A stretch of 64,000 nt of DNA, taken from positions 1,054,001 through 1,118,000 of the forward strand of contig JAZARR010000077.1 in assembly GCA_037389465.1 (NCBI GenBank), read 5' to 3'. Below, one piece after another: positions 1 to 13,700 of this stretch (position 1 is its first letter; each line of letters opens with the position of its first letter). The notes beneath the pieces are model-generated. The model did not search any database. It was not told the origin of the DNA and saw nothing but the letters and a program-made list of their open reading frames with translations. This DNA comes from Baylisascaris procyonis. Lineage: Eukaryota; Nematoda; Chromadorea; Rhabditida; Ascarididae. The position numbers were made by a program, and so were the translations under genes.

Positions 1-1037
1 GATACACCAGCTCAGCAACACTTCGCAACAACGGATATCCTTTACAGTTTGAACACTTATAATGATGCTGATACACGCTTCATTTTGAACGCATATAACT
101 GGGGCTAATTTCTTCGCGCTCTTGAACTTGCATTTTCCGGATGCTCAGAGTTTGGACGCGATGGAATACATTCTAACTCACCTAAGGCTAATAGTTGGAA
201 GCTGCACCAAACTGAAAGAAAATTATTCTGAGGAACAATTTTAATCAGAATATGCGCTTTTGAAAAATTTACCTCAGCCTTTAATCCATATCAACTTTCA
301 TAGTTACTCACCAATTTCGACAGCAGCTAGAGACGCTTAATTGCCTGGGAATTTGCATCTGATTTGCTACTCTTTGTGCATCATTTTATGTCGGCTGGAT
401 TAAAAAGTACAGCAACGAATATTTTTTGAAAGAAATATATGAATAGTTGGTTCAGCCAACATGTGAATGTATAATGAAGCATAATTTATTATCTGCTGGC
501 GATTTATGAAACTGGCCGATTTGGATAGTGGAATGCAGAGCACATCTTGTTAGCTCCTCTAGTACATGTTTCATTAGCTAAATCATGCCACAGTTTACTG
601 TGAATCTCATAAAAAGTACTGAAGCAATTTCTTCACTTTCAGAAATCTGTAACACTAACATCCTAGTCTCTGTTCACGCCTTAGTAAAAGCGTACATGAG
701 ATGGATTTTCTCAGCAATAAAGAAACACAAAGTGGTTGCCACTGCGCCACTACATTCTAAAACATTCACTTCAGCATGCTAGAGCATTTCGCTCTATAAG
801 TGCAAACAGTTATTTGAATATTAGCGTTTTCCATATTTGCTCCAATTATTTTTATGCCTAAATTAGTCATTTTCCAAGCGATGACAAAGAAAATAAAAGA
901 TGGCGCTATGAATATTACGAACAAACTTCTTTTCAAACAATCACCGTATTAAACAAAGCTTCAAATAGCATTTGGAAAATAATCAACGTGGATTTCAGCG
1001 AAAAAACAAACACGAGAGTAAATCTCGGCGTTGATAG

Positions 1038-1172
1038 GAGCGCTTGTTTTGTGGACATCGTCGTCTCATGACTGCAATGCAACACAGAACGATTGATCGA
1101 AGAGAACTCGAAGAGGCTTCAAGGGCGGATCCCCAAAACGAAGTAGCAAGCGTTCGATTGGCAAATCCATGA
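1038..1172 (+). other. Unassigned open segment, 44 codons plus stop
   Basis: The frame opens after TTGATAG, a possible splice acceptor, and stays open to TGA at 1170-1172. It reads ERLFCGHRRLMTAMQHRTID at the start and ends VASVRLANP. It is richer in G and C than its surroundings. I do not recognise the protein and see no partner exon. It could be a terminal exon, a decayed element, or chance. Confidence 0.2.
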
Positions 1173-1322
1173 CACGCCAATCTTCGGAGATTGTTACCTG
1201 TATTAACACTTAAAGTGACCGAAGGCGAGTCTTTGCAATACGAATCGCCGATAGCTTAGTGACATGATAGGCACATATAGTGAACAAACATCTCAAATAA
1301 AATTACACTCGAGGTACGTTCA

Positions 1323-1369
1323 CGTTATTGCGGTGTGCTTAATATGAACAAAAAATCACCGCAATAACG
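1323..1369. repeat. Inverted repeat, 13-bp arms, 21-base loop
   Basis: The left arm CGTTATTGCGGTG (1323-1335) is exactly complementary to CACCGCAATAACG (1357-1369). It could form a hairpin or be the remnant of a small inverted-repeat element. No target-site duplication was obvious. Confidence 0.75.
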
Positions 1370-2016
1370 ATAAAATTTAGCAAATGCATAAATCGGGTTG
1401 ATGGATCGTGCAAGGAGACAATAGCACAAGGCTGCAAGGAGGCGCCCTCCATTTCTTATCACTTCCTACCAATAAGCTCTTTCCTTGTAGTCCTACCCGC
1501 TCCCTCCTTTGGAAGCAGAGGGAGGTGGTTTTCAAGCTATTTTTCGCTATGCTCAGTTCCAGTCCTTTTTTTACATCTCATAATGCTGTGACTTTCGCGG
1601 CTTTTCATCACTAGCTTGTTTTGGTAAATAAATGGATGACCAACGATCACCTGACCTATTCACAACTCGTCATTCAGCGTTGCCAGAAACCGAGGTGGGA
1701 GAGGAACAAGCGGTGGAAAGACAAAGGTTTCACCCCGACTGAGAGAGGGTTGAGAATTGTTGGGGGAATGAAATGTTCCTCTACTCCTGAAAAGCAGAAG
1801 ACGAAAGAAAGCGGGATTTCTAATTCTAGGTTTTGGCCCCTGAACCTCTCACCTCTGTGAACCAACTATCCCACAGCTTCGAAATTTTCCCAAGACAAAC
1901 CGACAGCAATTTGATATGTGCGAAATAAGGAGAAGAGGGTACTACATTGTAAAATTACTGATGTAGTTCATCTTAAAGAAAGCGATTAGTACATCACGAT
2001 ATAATGGTTTTTTTAG

Positions 2017-2084
2017 ACCGGTCCAGTATGGCGAATTGCATCATCCAGTTCGGTGGCACGGGGAAACGGCCGGTCTGCTACAAG
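2017..2084 (+). other. Exon-like segment with acceptor and donor
   Basis: It is preceded by TTTTTTTAG and followed by GTATGA, and is GC-rich compared with its flanks. All three plus-strand frames are open, one with an internal ATG (MANCIIQFGGTGKRPVCYK up to the donor). No family was recognised and no partner exon was found, so it may be chance. Confidence 0.2.
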
Positions 2085-4365
2085 GTATGATATCTGAGAC
2101 GCACTCCTCAACAATCTTCAAGCTTGATGAGCTCCGACTGTGAATGCCTTAGCATTTTTCTTTCCTATTAAAACGATTGATATCACAGTGCTTAAATAAA
2201 AGACTACCAAATACTCCCCTCATTTTGCCATAGTTCAGCAATTTTGTTGGTCCTCTATCTGACCCCATACTTCATCCTGGTGTTCAAAGCAGTTTGAGCC
2301 TGGAAGACTCCCGTATTTACTGTCGGACACAACCTTCGGTATCGCAACTTTTCATCTGTCGCAATAAAATGCTTCAAGCGTCCTCAGAGATAAGAAATGC
2401 AAAGCACGAAGCAATGAAGCAATGCTGACAGCATGAACCAATTCCTCTGTTCACCCTCAGTCTGTTCAGCCGAAATCACTGAGACGGAAATGAATGTTGC
2501 CAACTTATGCATCACTCTACACAAATATGCGAATCGCGTTTTCATCAACTATACCAACTAAGCGGTTTAATGGCTTTCAACCATTTGCATCAGCTGATTT
2601 CAGAATTGCTAGAATGCAGAATCACCGTCAACAATAAAGATCGATAGCAATCGTTGAGTGTCTCAGAATTTAAGAAACTGATGGAAGACCATATCAACGA
2701 GATAGATGAGATTTCCATGAAACGTTTATTGGCTGAAATACCAGAAAACAACACTGCTAAAAATTTTCGTACAAAACGCAAAATAAAGCTACAAATATAT
2801 GAAGTAAAAAGAAACAGAAGCATAAAAACAACCCTGCGAAAGTAGAAAAGATTAATATCATCGATAATGAATAACACGGAACACGTGGAAATAGAATGCT
2901 ATAGGCATGAATGCAACACTGAAAAAATATTAAAAGAGTACGAAAATGAAAAATGCAGCAATTGAAATGTCAGAATAAGTGGAAACATGACTCACTTTTG
3001 CGTGATCCAACTAGTGTGAGATGCATCGAATTTTTCAAAACCTTAAAAAACCTACAGCGTCTTCCGATTCTGATCGATCGATGCAAAATATGACAAAGGA
3101 TGTCTATGTGTTCCCTACAAGGAAATCTGTATGTATAGACCAATTCGCAATTTCAACTTTAGCAGATCTTCAGCTGAGACTGCTCGACATAGAGACAAGT
3201 AAATTGATGCATACAAGCACATACATGGATGTGCGCAAACGCAACGTTAACAACGTTATATGAAAGGAGCATAACAATGTCGTACAGTACAGGAACACAA
3301 ATGACGAAAAAATAAACTGTTATGAAGGTATAGTAAAGCTACAAGATACAAGAACACCAAATATGAATGATTAAAATGTTAACAGGGCATAGGCATATCA
3401 ACACTGCGAAATGCAAGAACATAGAACACAAAAGAAGGAAATGTTTTGAAAGTACAGCAACTCTACAGAGTACAAAAAATTAGGGTATTATGGAAGCATG
3501 CTGTAAAATACAGGTATATTAGACATGAAATAGAGCAGTGGAAAGCATAGTAACGTCATCAAACACATAAGAATCGCAAGCACAGAAATATAAAACTACG
3601 AAAATACGACGCAAGAACAGAATTCTAAGAAAGTGAAAATGAGCCTTAAAGTAGTCAAGATAGCCTGCATAGGTAGATATATACAAACAAGACCAATTAG
3701 CGTCGGTTAAGACGGCTTAAAGTAAGCAAAAAAAAAAAAGAAGAAACATATGTAAACGGAAGCGTTTAAAATGAAAGAATTACCATGTAACAATTCAATA
3801 AACTTCAAAAGTTATCAGTTGCATTTTTTTTCGACGGAAAATTTCAGTGGTCGAACAAACAATGAATAACGTAAGACTAGGTATAAATATGCGAATACGC
3901 ACAAAGAAGAATTTGGCTCTAATCACCTGCTAAATTGGAGCAGCCCACGCTCACATTCCAGAGAAAAAGATTCCTTTACGTCGAATAACCCCCATTCCAG
4001 TGAATGCATTCACTTTACACGAGAGGAAAACAATCTCTTTCTTACCTTCCTAATACAACCTGAAGACCAGCGGCTAAAATGAAAATGAACTACATTCTAC
4101 CTTTGCCAGTCGCATTAGCAAACAAAAACTTCGGGATATGCTTCCTCGCATTAAAGCAAATTGTCCTAACTGCAATTCCGACTGTTCGATTGCAGATGCC
4201 ACTTCCTCTTAAAAAAAGGTCATTAAAAACAGCAGTTCATCATGGCTCAAGTGACTTCGTTTACAAATGATTAAGTCTCATTTTAATTCTTCTGGCCTTC
4301 TATCTGTAACTAGAGGCTCGTGCTCTATGTGCTCTAGAAAGGCGAAGACGATAAAGGTACAGAGC

Positions 4366-4615
4366 TGCAACTGCGCAAGCGATTTTGCACGCAAGCAAGT
4401 GGTGGAAGGAAAAGGAATAACAGCTGCAAACAATGCAACGCGATTTTACATTGCAAGGAAGTGGCGAAAGAAATAACAGCATGAGTTTTACAACGCGATT
4501 TTACACAAGGAATTAGCGAAAAGAATAACAGCTGTAAATAATACAACGCGATTTGGCACAAGGAAGGAGCGAAAGGAGTAACAGCTGTGAATATTACAAT
4601 GCACTTTGATTAATA
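4366..4615. repeat. Degenerate minisatellite, about four copies of a 53-68 bp unit
   Basis: Successive copies share the core CAACGCGATTTTACACAAGG followed by a GCGAAA-rich part and GAATAACAGCTG. Copies begin near 4366, 4435, 4491 and 4544 and grow less alike at both ends. It lies 170-420 bases past the ing-3 stop codon, so it may fall within the 3' UTR. Confidence 0.75.
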
Positions 4616-4785
4616 CCGTCATGAAAGGCGAAATATCGTCACCTTTTGATAAGAATTAGAGCGGCATCGCCGAATTTCACTCTCTGATCTGGTTTTGACG
4701 GCGCATGAAAGTTTCAGCCCGGCCTTGACAGTTTGCAGTGGAACGGTTAGTTACTCCGTTTCGAATATTCCCTCGTCGAAAGACA

Positions 4786-7700
4786 TTAGAATGTCTCCAA
4801 GGATACGCTCCTCCTCTGCTTAGTCTGCATGCAATGTGGGCAGTACCATTTGCCTTTAGGCGGTTGTGTCAGATTGACGCATTCATAATGAAACCATTCT
4901 ATTGGGCACGATTTGTTATCGCACGCCACCATGCAGCCATATGATTTCTACAAAACATTTCAAATAATATACACACGGAAGGTACAAAGAAGTCTTGTTT
5001 ATTTCCCGGTATTCGCGCCCAGCGATTAGCTCAGCGGGTTCACTGCGAAATTAGCAATTTCAAGCGAACTCTAGGAGCGTCCCATTGCCCATCCCGGCTA
5101 CAATCAAACGAAACGAGACGCGATTTGCTCACATTCAAAAATTTTATGGAACTCCTGATATTCTCTTTCATGCGTTGCTGCAAATTGCAGTTTGCAAGCA
5201 AATAACAGTTATGTTGTGCTTATAAACATGGATAACTATCTGTCTTTATTGCCGTTTCATTCCGATTCCGAAAACCGCTGACGGAATCATAGAAATGCAC
5301 CTAAAGATCGCCCATTTCATTTCGACTGGAACCGCATTTCACATGGATCTGCTCACAAAAAAAGCAGAAATGAATGTATATGCTAAGTGCGAGTTCTGTA
5401 AGAATATGAATGCATTACTGCATACGCAACATTAATTGTTTGAAAAATTGCAAAAACAAACTGTTTCCCAATGTCACGCACCATATTAGCCAAAATGATG
5501 CTGTGATTACGAAGTGATCCGATGATGCACACTGGGCGAAAAAGCCCTCATCTGAGGAATCTTTCTGGGCCAGTCAACTAAGCATCCAAATATAAGCAAA
5601 AAACGAGAAGGAACTGGAAAAGGATGAAGCATCATACCTGATTGCAAACGCACCAAGTGCGTTTGTCGTTATCATGATCCGAGTCATCACCATCGGAGCC
5701 ATCGTCCTGTTCAGGGGAATGATGGTTCGGCATACGACGTTCATGTCTCTGCATCGTATCCTTCAACATTTCCTGCACGCGTGATGTCAACCTTAAGTCA
5801 AAACATTTCAAGACCGGAATGCCCTTCGGGTAGAGGTATGTTCTGTATTTTAACCTATACGTAATATAATTCGCTGACATATGGAATTAAAAGGTGACAA
5901 AGAATTAGCCATAACTCCTAAAAACGCTGTAAAAACATCGCCATGACTCAAAAAAACGCAGTACTGCGTTTTTTTGAGTCGTGGCTGAATACTTGTTTTT
6001 TTTTCTTTGGCAAAATAATAGCAATTTTCAATGCTCTTATCAATCCGATCAAAAAGGAAGGCGCAGATTCAAATGGGTTAATTCCATTTGTTCGCCATCC
6101 AATTCCATCCACTCAATCATAATATTAAATTTCTGGGTTCAAAATTAATGGTGGCTTTTATAACAAACTCATCTAAACATAACAAATTATTGCTGCATGC
6201 AACTGCATTCTCTTTGCTGTTCTCGAAATCCGCATTCAAGCAAACCAGAAAGGAAATCAACAAATTATGGGGCATTATGAAACCTACCTTGGGAACCTGT
6301 GCACGTTAATAACTTAAACTGAAAACTATGTACATGTGACTTAAAGCCATGAAGCATCTCACTTAGAAAATAAGGATTAAGTGAACAGATTAATTTTAAA
6401 GAATAAGCAATTGGCTGCCAGTGCTTACAACTCAGGACACGACGCATTTACTCGACGCGTCCTACAACAAGCAATGACCATGAAAGGCTGGCTCTCATGG
6501 ACAACTTCACGATCTCTCGAAGATGTACTATAAACCAAGAGAGAGGACTACATACATAAGCATCCCACAAAGACACATGAACCTACAAAAAGTATATAAT
6601 GGACATACTTCCTTGGCCTTCCATGCCGACTTTCCTGTCCCGCAAACGTCAGCATTGACGTTCCATTCGCAAGTGACGTCACATTCGACGAGGAAGCACA
6701 AGGGTTCGCAACGGTTACCTAAAAAGAAAAACTTATGAATACATAGAAAAAACCCTGCTGAAGCTCATTTTTCATTTGTATTTTTAAAATAAAAGAAACC
6801 ATTGTAAACAGCCCCTATATAACGAAATGCGATCTCCTTTACAGCAATAATTTTCAACAGTTACTTTTCAGAACGAAACAACAAATGGAGGCCTTCGCAG
6901 AATTTGTCTCAAAGCAGTTTTTGAATAGCAGTCATAGCTTACTAGTCAACACATTCCAGTTGAAACATAAGTATCTTAAGAGTGATCAAGTTGAAATATA
7001 TTTCTCCCTTATGAAATAAACGTCAAGAAGCTGCATCTAAAATTGACGGAAAGACCGAGAAAGTTCTCAAGCTTTCAACAGTAACGCGCTGAAAACTTTA
7101 AGAAATTAACCAAACAAATGATCGCTAAAAATGTAGCGTAGTTCCATTTAACGATCTTTGCTGCTCTCAGATAATCGTCAAGTGCGAAATAAATATTGCA
7201 GGGCATTACAATAAACGCACGAAAGTATCAGAATTTAAGACATACTTCATGACAAAACTTTGTTAATATAATCAGTCGTAATGAAAAATTATTCATCAAC
7301 ATTCACTACTGCGAATCTGCTTTGCATTGGATGTGAAACAAACATTGAATATGCTGTGGGAGTGATTCTGACCTATAAAAATCTCCAAAGCAAGCAGCGC
7401 TCCCCATCTCTGAACCGGAAGGTATAGTGGACCCGTCTCCTATGTGCGAGAGAATGTTTTAAATAAGCGATGACAGTTACAAATCCCAAATTCATCTTAG
7501 ACACTTCTCCTTCAATTTCCAGCAAAAATTATAACAGCTTGAGGTAACAATGGGATTGTTAAAACTATTGAAAATCAGAAAGGCAACCAACAACAAAACC
7601 TAACATATGCCACTGACTGAACAGCGCAGTAATTCATCTGCAAAAATAAACCGCAAACAAATAACGTCAATATGCCAACATACATGCACTTGGTGAAGGG

Positions 7701-10700
7701 TTTTGCTGGAGCCAGTCACTGGTGAATGTACAGGAGGGGTCGACGATGCCGAAGGAGATGCCCACCGCTCTCCTCCTAAAATTCAGCTATTTCACCTCCG
7801 ACACAAAAACAACATTTAAGCGGTTGAAGAAACATTGAAGAATAAATAATGCAGAGAAGTAAAAAAAATTATAAAGAGAAATTCACGCTGGAAAAAAATT
7901 GAAAGAAGTGAACAAGCAGCATTAATGCTGAAGTTTCATAAGAACGCTCGAAGAATCGTAACTGGACGAGCAAAACTCTTTCGTGACACTTAGATCCTCA
8001 AAGACCACGGGTTCTGTGATCATAACCACTAATATTTTCGAATGTGGCAAACTATCCCATATATACCTCTAACCGAAAGAGAGAAGCTCCATTGTTCAGA
8101 GCTGATTTCCAAGCAGCATTTTCAACTAGACTCCGGGAAATGAAGGAAACTTTTGAGCATGTTAGGGCTGCCGAACGCAAACAGGCAACACCTTTTTGCG
8201 GAAGTTTTCAGCTGCCAAAGTCAGCAAACAACATCTGAATGGTGTTCTTTCGACGCTTAAGACAGATTGCATCACCCATTCGTGGCTTTCTACCACAACT
8301 TCGAACAGTCACTATCAACTGCCGTAAAACCTGTCACATGCTTCCAAACTGAAGTCAAAAAATAGTTGGTGCAGGTGATTTGAAAAAGCATCGACTGGCT
8401 GTATTGCTTCACGAAAATTTTTAGTTCGCTGTATTTTCTCGACGTTTCGAAGCACATACTATAAATAGCAGCGAATGGGATTCTTAAAGGCTATCCAGAA
8501 TACATTGAAAAGAAAAATTGGTCTCCTCAGTTCGTCTCAACATCAAAATCTTCGATTAGCCCTGTCCCTTTTTCCAAAAAAATTTCGGCGCCGTTGTTGT
8601 GTGCCCACAACTTAAAAATACTTTTATGCAATCTATCTTAGCCTTTTAACATGGAATCCCCTCGCACTATAAAAAATAGTACATTGCGATCACGAAAACG
8701 GAGAAAAATGAAAGGACGCCCCTCTATAATTTGGGAAAGTGGCATGAAAATAACTTCTTCGTTCGCCATGCAAATGAACGCTTTATTGGAAGGCTTAACC
8801 ACGCTGCTACTCTTTCCTTACGACTGAGTTAGGATTTTTGAAGTTTCCGATAACAGTTATTAAAGTTTCAAAAATAAAGGTGAAGGACGCCTAGGCAGGA
8901 TTTTCTCATATGACTAAACATAAAAAGTCGGGAACTAGGAAAGGTAAGCGATTCTGTCATAGCATATCATAATGACACATGGCAACTTCAAAAGAAGCAA
9001 AAACTTCAAGGTTGCGCCCTCCACATGCGAAAATCAAGTTTCTTCATAAAACAAGGAAAAAATTTTAACAAATATGCTAATTAGCTTTGTACACCTTTCC
9101 TTTGTATCAACTTTGCATATAACATAGTTTGCAAAGAACAATAAAATAAAAGAATAGAATATACAAAACAAGTGAAAACGACTACCTACCTTTCTCGCTT
9201 AAAGGTGAAAGAGAAGAAAGAGCAGGCGATGAAGCAACGTTAGTGATCGCTATAAGCTGCTTTGGGTTGGTGGCCGAGCGCTTCTGAAATACAAACAACA
9301 ACCTTTAGTGTGACATTTACCACTCGAACCTATAACAATTTTTCTGAAAGTGCCAACACGACCAATCACAAACTGCCCTTCGTGGGCAGATAAGAAACTA
9401 AGGTAAGCACTCTTGCTCCTCTTAGCCATTCTAATCATCAACAGATGAATTGCTCGACGAGAACTTTCATCATCCGTATATGTGATTAGTGAAAACCTTG
9501 AATTTTTCAGCACTCAGGACTTGTATACTTCCGTAATAAGGCATCCGTAGCACGGTTTTTCAGAGAAATTGTGGCTATCTATGACCAAACAATCAACTTT
9601 TTATGGAATCTTATCGAAAGGTGTTTAGATTTTCTGGCGGATTTCAAAACACCGTGTATTAGAGAGAAAAACACAACATATTTTGCAGTGAAATCTGTTT
9701 GCAGCATTGGAAAAGTAATTAGGAATGTAAAATCTAATGCAGAAATGTGCCCTTTACATCTTCCACATCTTTCCGATGCACTGTACGAGAAGTCACAACA
9801 ATATGCATTCCAAACATAAATCGTGCTTAGTGCTCATGCAGATCTGCTCACTCCAAAATAACAACGACCGCATGAAGCATAGCTGTAGCCGTGAGCATGC
9901 CTTCAGATGCCAATAACACCCCGATGGAATCAAAAGATCGAGCCAGGAACGTCGAGAAATTCTTTGCGGAAGTAGCTAACATATTCCACAATTTTTTGTC
10001 AATGACGGTAAGTGCCTGAGCGATTAGATGTAATGTTGGATGGGAAGTTTAATGAAATGACGGTTTCGACAAGATAATAATTAATGACAGCAAATATGAA
10101 AGAGACTTTTGACCTGTTCATCGAAGTGGTGGAAAAAATGCTACATAAAAGAAATTTACGCTCATAGACATTGCGACCAATAAGCTTAAACCTATTCATA
10201 GATCCCCGCATGAAAATATTCCAAGCTGCAAAAAACAGAAAACAACGACTGTGGCGAAGGAAAGCAACAAAGAATACGCAATATACGATATCTTTACGCT
10301 ACAATAGTACAATAGAAAATGCAAGCTAACAGGCCGCGGAACAACTGCAGACATACTAAATCCCCCCTTTGTTCACTTTCAGCGCGCACACGCGCATATA
10401 TGCTCAGGCATGCACATATGTGAACAATAAGCGCAGCTATGATGAGTACGACCTAATCATTATATGAATGACTTCATGCTAGCGACATGCATCCAATAAG
10501 GCAGCGAGATAGAAGCTAGCACAAGTTTCAATGCACTTCAGGCTTCAACATGGTGGCATGATTTCGGACTTTAACTTCCCTTTATATATCCGACGCATTT
10601 TTCTACTTTCTGTAATTTAAAAGCTGGCAACTCGTCCGTATTAATAAATCAGCATAAAATTTGCATTCACGTAAACTGCATGATGCAGTTATTAAAATTC

Positions 10701-13700
10701 AGCAATGAACTGTTACTATTGCTGTAAAGTAGCACCGGAAAATTTCATTAAAGCAAGGTGCCAATCCTTTGACGAGCAAGCATGACGAATATATGGGAAC
10801 ATATAAGATTTCAAAATTGGCTTTTATGTGTTGTCGCTAAGGAACGGTCGCATCAATCGACGACGGAAAAGTTACAATCAAGTATAAGCATAATGGAGAA
10901 GGTGAGAAAGGGGAAAAAAGGAGGGCGCCCTATCAACACGCTGATTTGATGAAGAATGACCCAAACGCTGAAGCACAAACCATCAATGAGTCAACCCACC
11001 CACTCTGAAAGAATTGCGTGCATATTTCACACAATTCTTACTACCTACTCGAATTGTCTGACGCTTCAGAACGGCCGAAAGGGAGGTGAGCTCGGCAAGT
11101 CCGACCAATTTGAGGCACCCCATCCTCCCGAACGTCCAGGATCACCTAATGTGCCAAGAATAAGCAACAGAAGAGAAATAGTGCTCAGTAGAACGCGAGC
11201 ATAGCATGCATGCATACGGTGACACGAATTTCTGCACAAATGTTTCACCTTACTTTGTGCCGTTCAGTTATCTTTTGAAGCAAGAAACGTTCCTTCCGGT
11301 TTATTCCTTTCACTGCTTCGCTGAATTTATATAAAAAGCAATGCACTCTCTTTTTACAACCGCTAACACCCTTATATCTCCGGAACTTATAGGAACCGCT
11401 ACCTTTTAGAATTTTTTGTTCAAAGCGTGCCATCGAATGCACAGAACGGAAAATGAGTTGCAACAAAACGCGACTAGCCACTCACCACGGTTACCTTGAG
11501 AGGGGGCAGATCAGGGTCTCTCTCTTGAGTGGCTGTCGAGCCACGAACCCGTGATCCAGCACCCCCCGTATTTCCAAGTGATGCTGTCTCATCCTCGTGT
11601 TGAATGAAACTCGAACGACCGTTTAGTATCGAAGAACTCAGCTCGATGTGGTTAATTTCAGCAGCGCTAGCACTTGGATTTGCTGAAAAATTCGTTTCTA
11701 AATTATATGTCCATTTCATGTGTGTTGATAAGCTGGATAAAAGCCGAGCATAATGCATCGAATCGAAGAAAAATTATGAAGTGATAAACGAATATTTCAA
11801 AACACACTCCAGTTTAGCTCTTGAATGGACCCGGCTCACTTCTTGGTAAAATACATCCCCTTTGTTTTGCTGATATCTACTTCATTACTTCATAATAGCA
11901 TTAAATAAGTGGAATTCAAAGAAATAAGACAGTCGAAAAGCCAAAAAAGGAACACAAGAAAGCTTTAAGATACTTACATCCATCCTACTCCATAGTTCAT
12001 GTTCAAAGACATCAAAATGAATATGTGTGCGACGAGGAAAAGAGAGACAATGAAAATAGAGACTGAATTCCACTGCAAATTTTCCGAAATGGGAACTGAT
12101 CTCAAGAAGAGCTCAAAAAGCGTTCGTAAAGCTTCGAACAAAATAAATGTAGAACTATCCCCATAAATCGTTTTTCAAAGTAATTGCACGAAACTAAAAA
12201 ACCGTGCATGGTACCTAGCATTTATGAGACAGCTGATTCATAGACCCGTCGAAGAGATTATAGATTTAAATTCTGTTCAAAGAAACCATTTTCGACGTTT
12301 CGAAACATATAAAATCCAACCTATGAATATAATCCAGTTTTAAGGTGCCGGGAATAAAGAAACCATTGATACACTAGCAATTTCGGCATTCTTTAATATT
12401 ACTAGTATCGAAAACTTAAGCAGTAAAAGTTGGCGATAATCTGAGCGCTCTCGATCACACATAAACATTAATTCCTCTCATGCAACCAAAGCACTAGGCG
12501 ATCTCATTAACAATGAATGACGGCCAAAGATTGTGGAAACAATTCTCAAAAGTAGCAGAAAGCGAAAAATAAACAATCCTCGGACTGGAATCGAAATGAC
12601 ATGGAAGAAAAAACGAACCAGAATATGTATGATCCAAAATAAGGCATACTACCTTTCTTTGCAATAAAAAAAGATAGACCACGAGATGATCTACGTCAAC
12701 CGATGCGCAAGGATGCAGTCCGAGCACAAAAAGCCTCACACTATTCATGACACTGTGGACATATTGTTTGACAAACCTAGTTGATCAAAATGGTACCACA
12801 GACGGTCTGAAGAAATTGTAGCGAAGCAAAAGGTGCAGTACACATAGGAGAGCTGGGTGGATGCGCTATTTGCTGCATTGCGTCAAGATGGATCTGCGTG
12901 CGCAACACTCAGAATAAAAGTAAAGTAATGCCAAATAAGTGAATAAAACGCACATTTGTGGACACTTCCTCGAGATAAAGGGGTCGATGGCTCAGGCTTA
13001 ACAGCTGATAAGTTGCCATTAGTAGTCGCCGAAGATGGGCCATGAGCTGAGTCGTGCCCACGTCGTCTACCTGAACATATTTAAAGGTAATCACAAGTCT
13101 CATTCGACACTACACTGCATCAACCATACTTTCGATCGGTGTAGTAATAACAAGACCTAGCCCATCAAGCAACGAATGCTGCAAACTCTGATGCAAGCCA
13201 CAGACTCGCCCTAGAGTCCACTAAAAGTGCTTCGCATATATATAAAACAGGGGCTTCTGGTACCTGCAATCACAATAGTAGACCATATGCAAGATAAGAA
13301 GCTTAAAATGAAAGCAACGAGGAGGACGTTGAAATGAACCATACAGATGTCAAGAGAACGCAAAAACTGCGACAAGTGGGTTGAGCAGCAGTACTCCACG
13401 TATTGCACAATTCATTTCTAAACTCGAACCGACAATAACTCCCTCTCGTTGAACGGTTCAGATGCGGTCTTATTCGTTCATCTCATAGATTGGCAAATAA
13501 AACGCAAATGAGATTGAATAATACGGCTATCCCAAACTTTCCCCCAAGAATTAAAAAAATGATCAATCCAGAGGTGTGAATGTCATCTAATAATGTTAAA
13601 TAGAGGAGAAAATATCTCCTAGGTCTTCTACTCTCACCTCTTCCATCTTCCATTCCTCTCCCATCATGTTGCCATAGATCCATCCTCGGATAGGATTGAA

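Larger units (their letters stand above)
1..4785. other. 3' flank of ing-3: no recognised gene
   Basis: No exon chain of a known family was found on either strand. It contains an inverted repeat (1323-1369), two small exon-like open segments on the plus strand (1038-1172 and 2017-2084) and a degenerate minisatellite (4366-4615). The rest is AT-rich with many stops. The ing-3 3' UTR must start at 4785 and run leftwards; I saw no AATAAA in the first few hundred bases. Confidence 0.6.

Noticed and set aside
5025..5095. tRNA-like stretch with TAGCTCAGCGGGTT resembling box A
   Set aside because: No matching T-arm (GGTTCGAATCC type), anticodon stem or acceptor stem follows.
11050..11160. Gly/Pro-rich minus-strand frame ([15 protein letters not shown]) resembling collagen
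   Set aside because: No Gly-X-Y periodicity is maintained. ing-3 exons 5 and 6 join in phase without it, and its own exit phase would break the frame.
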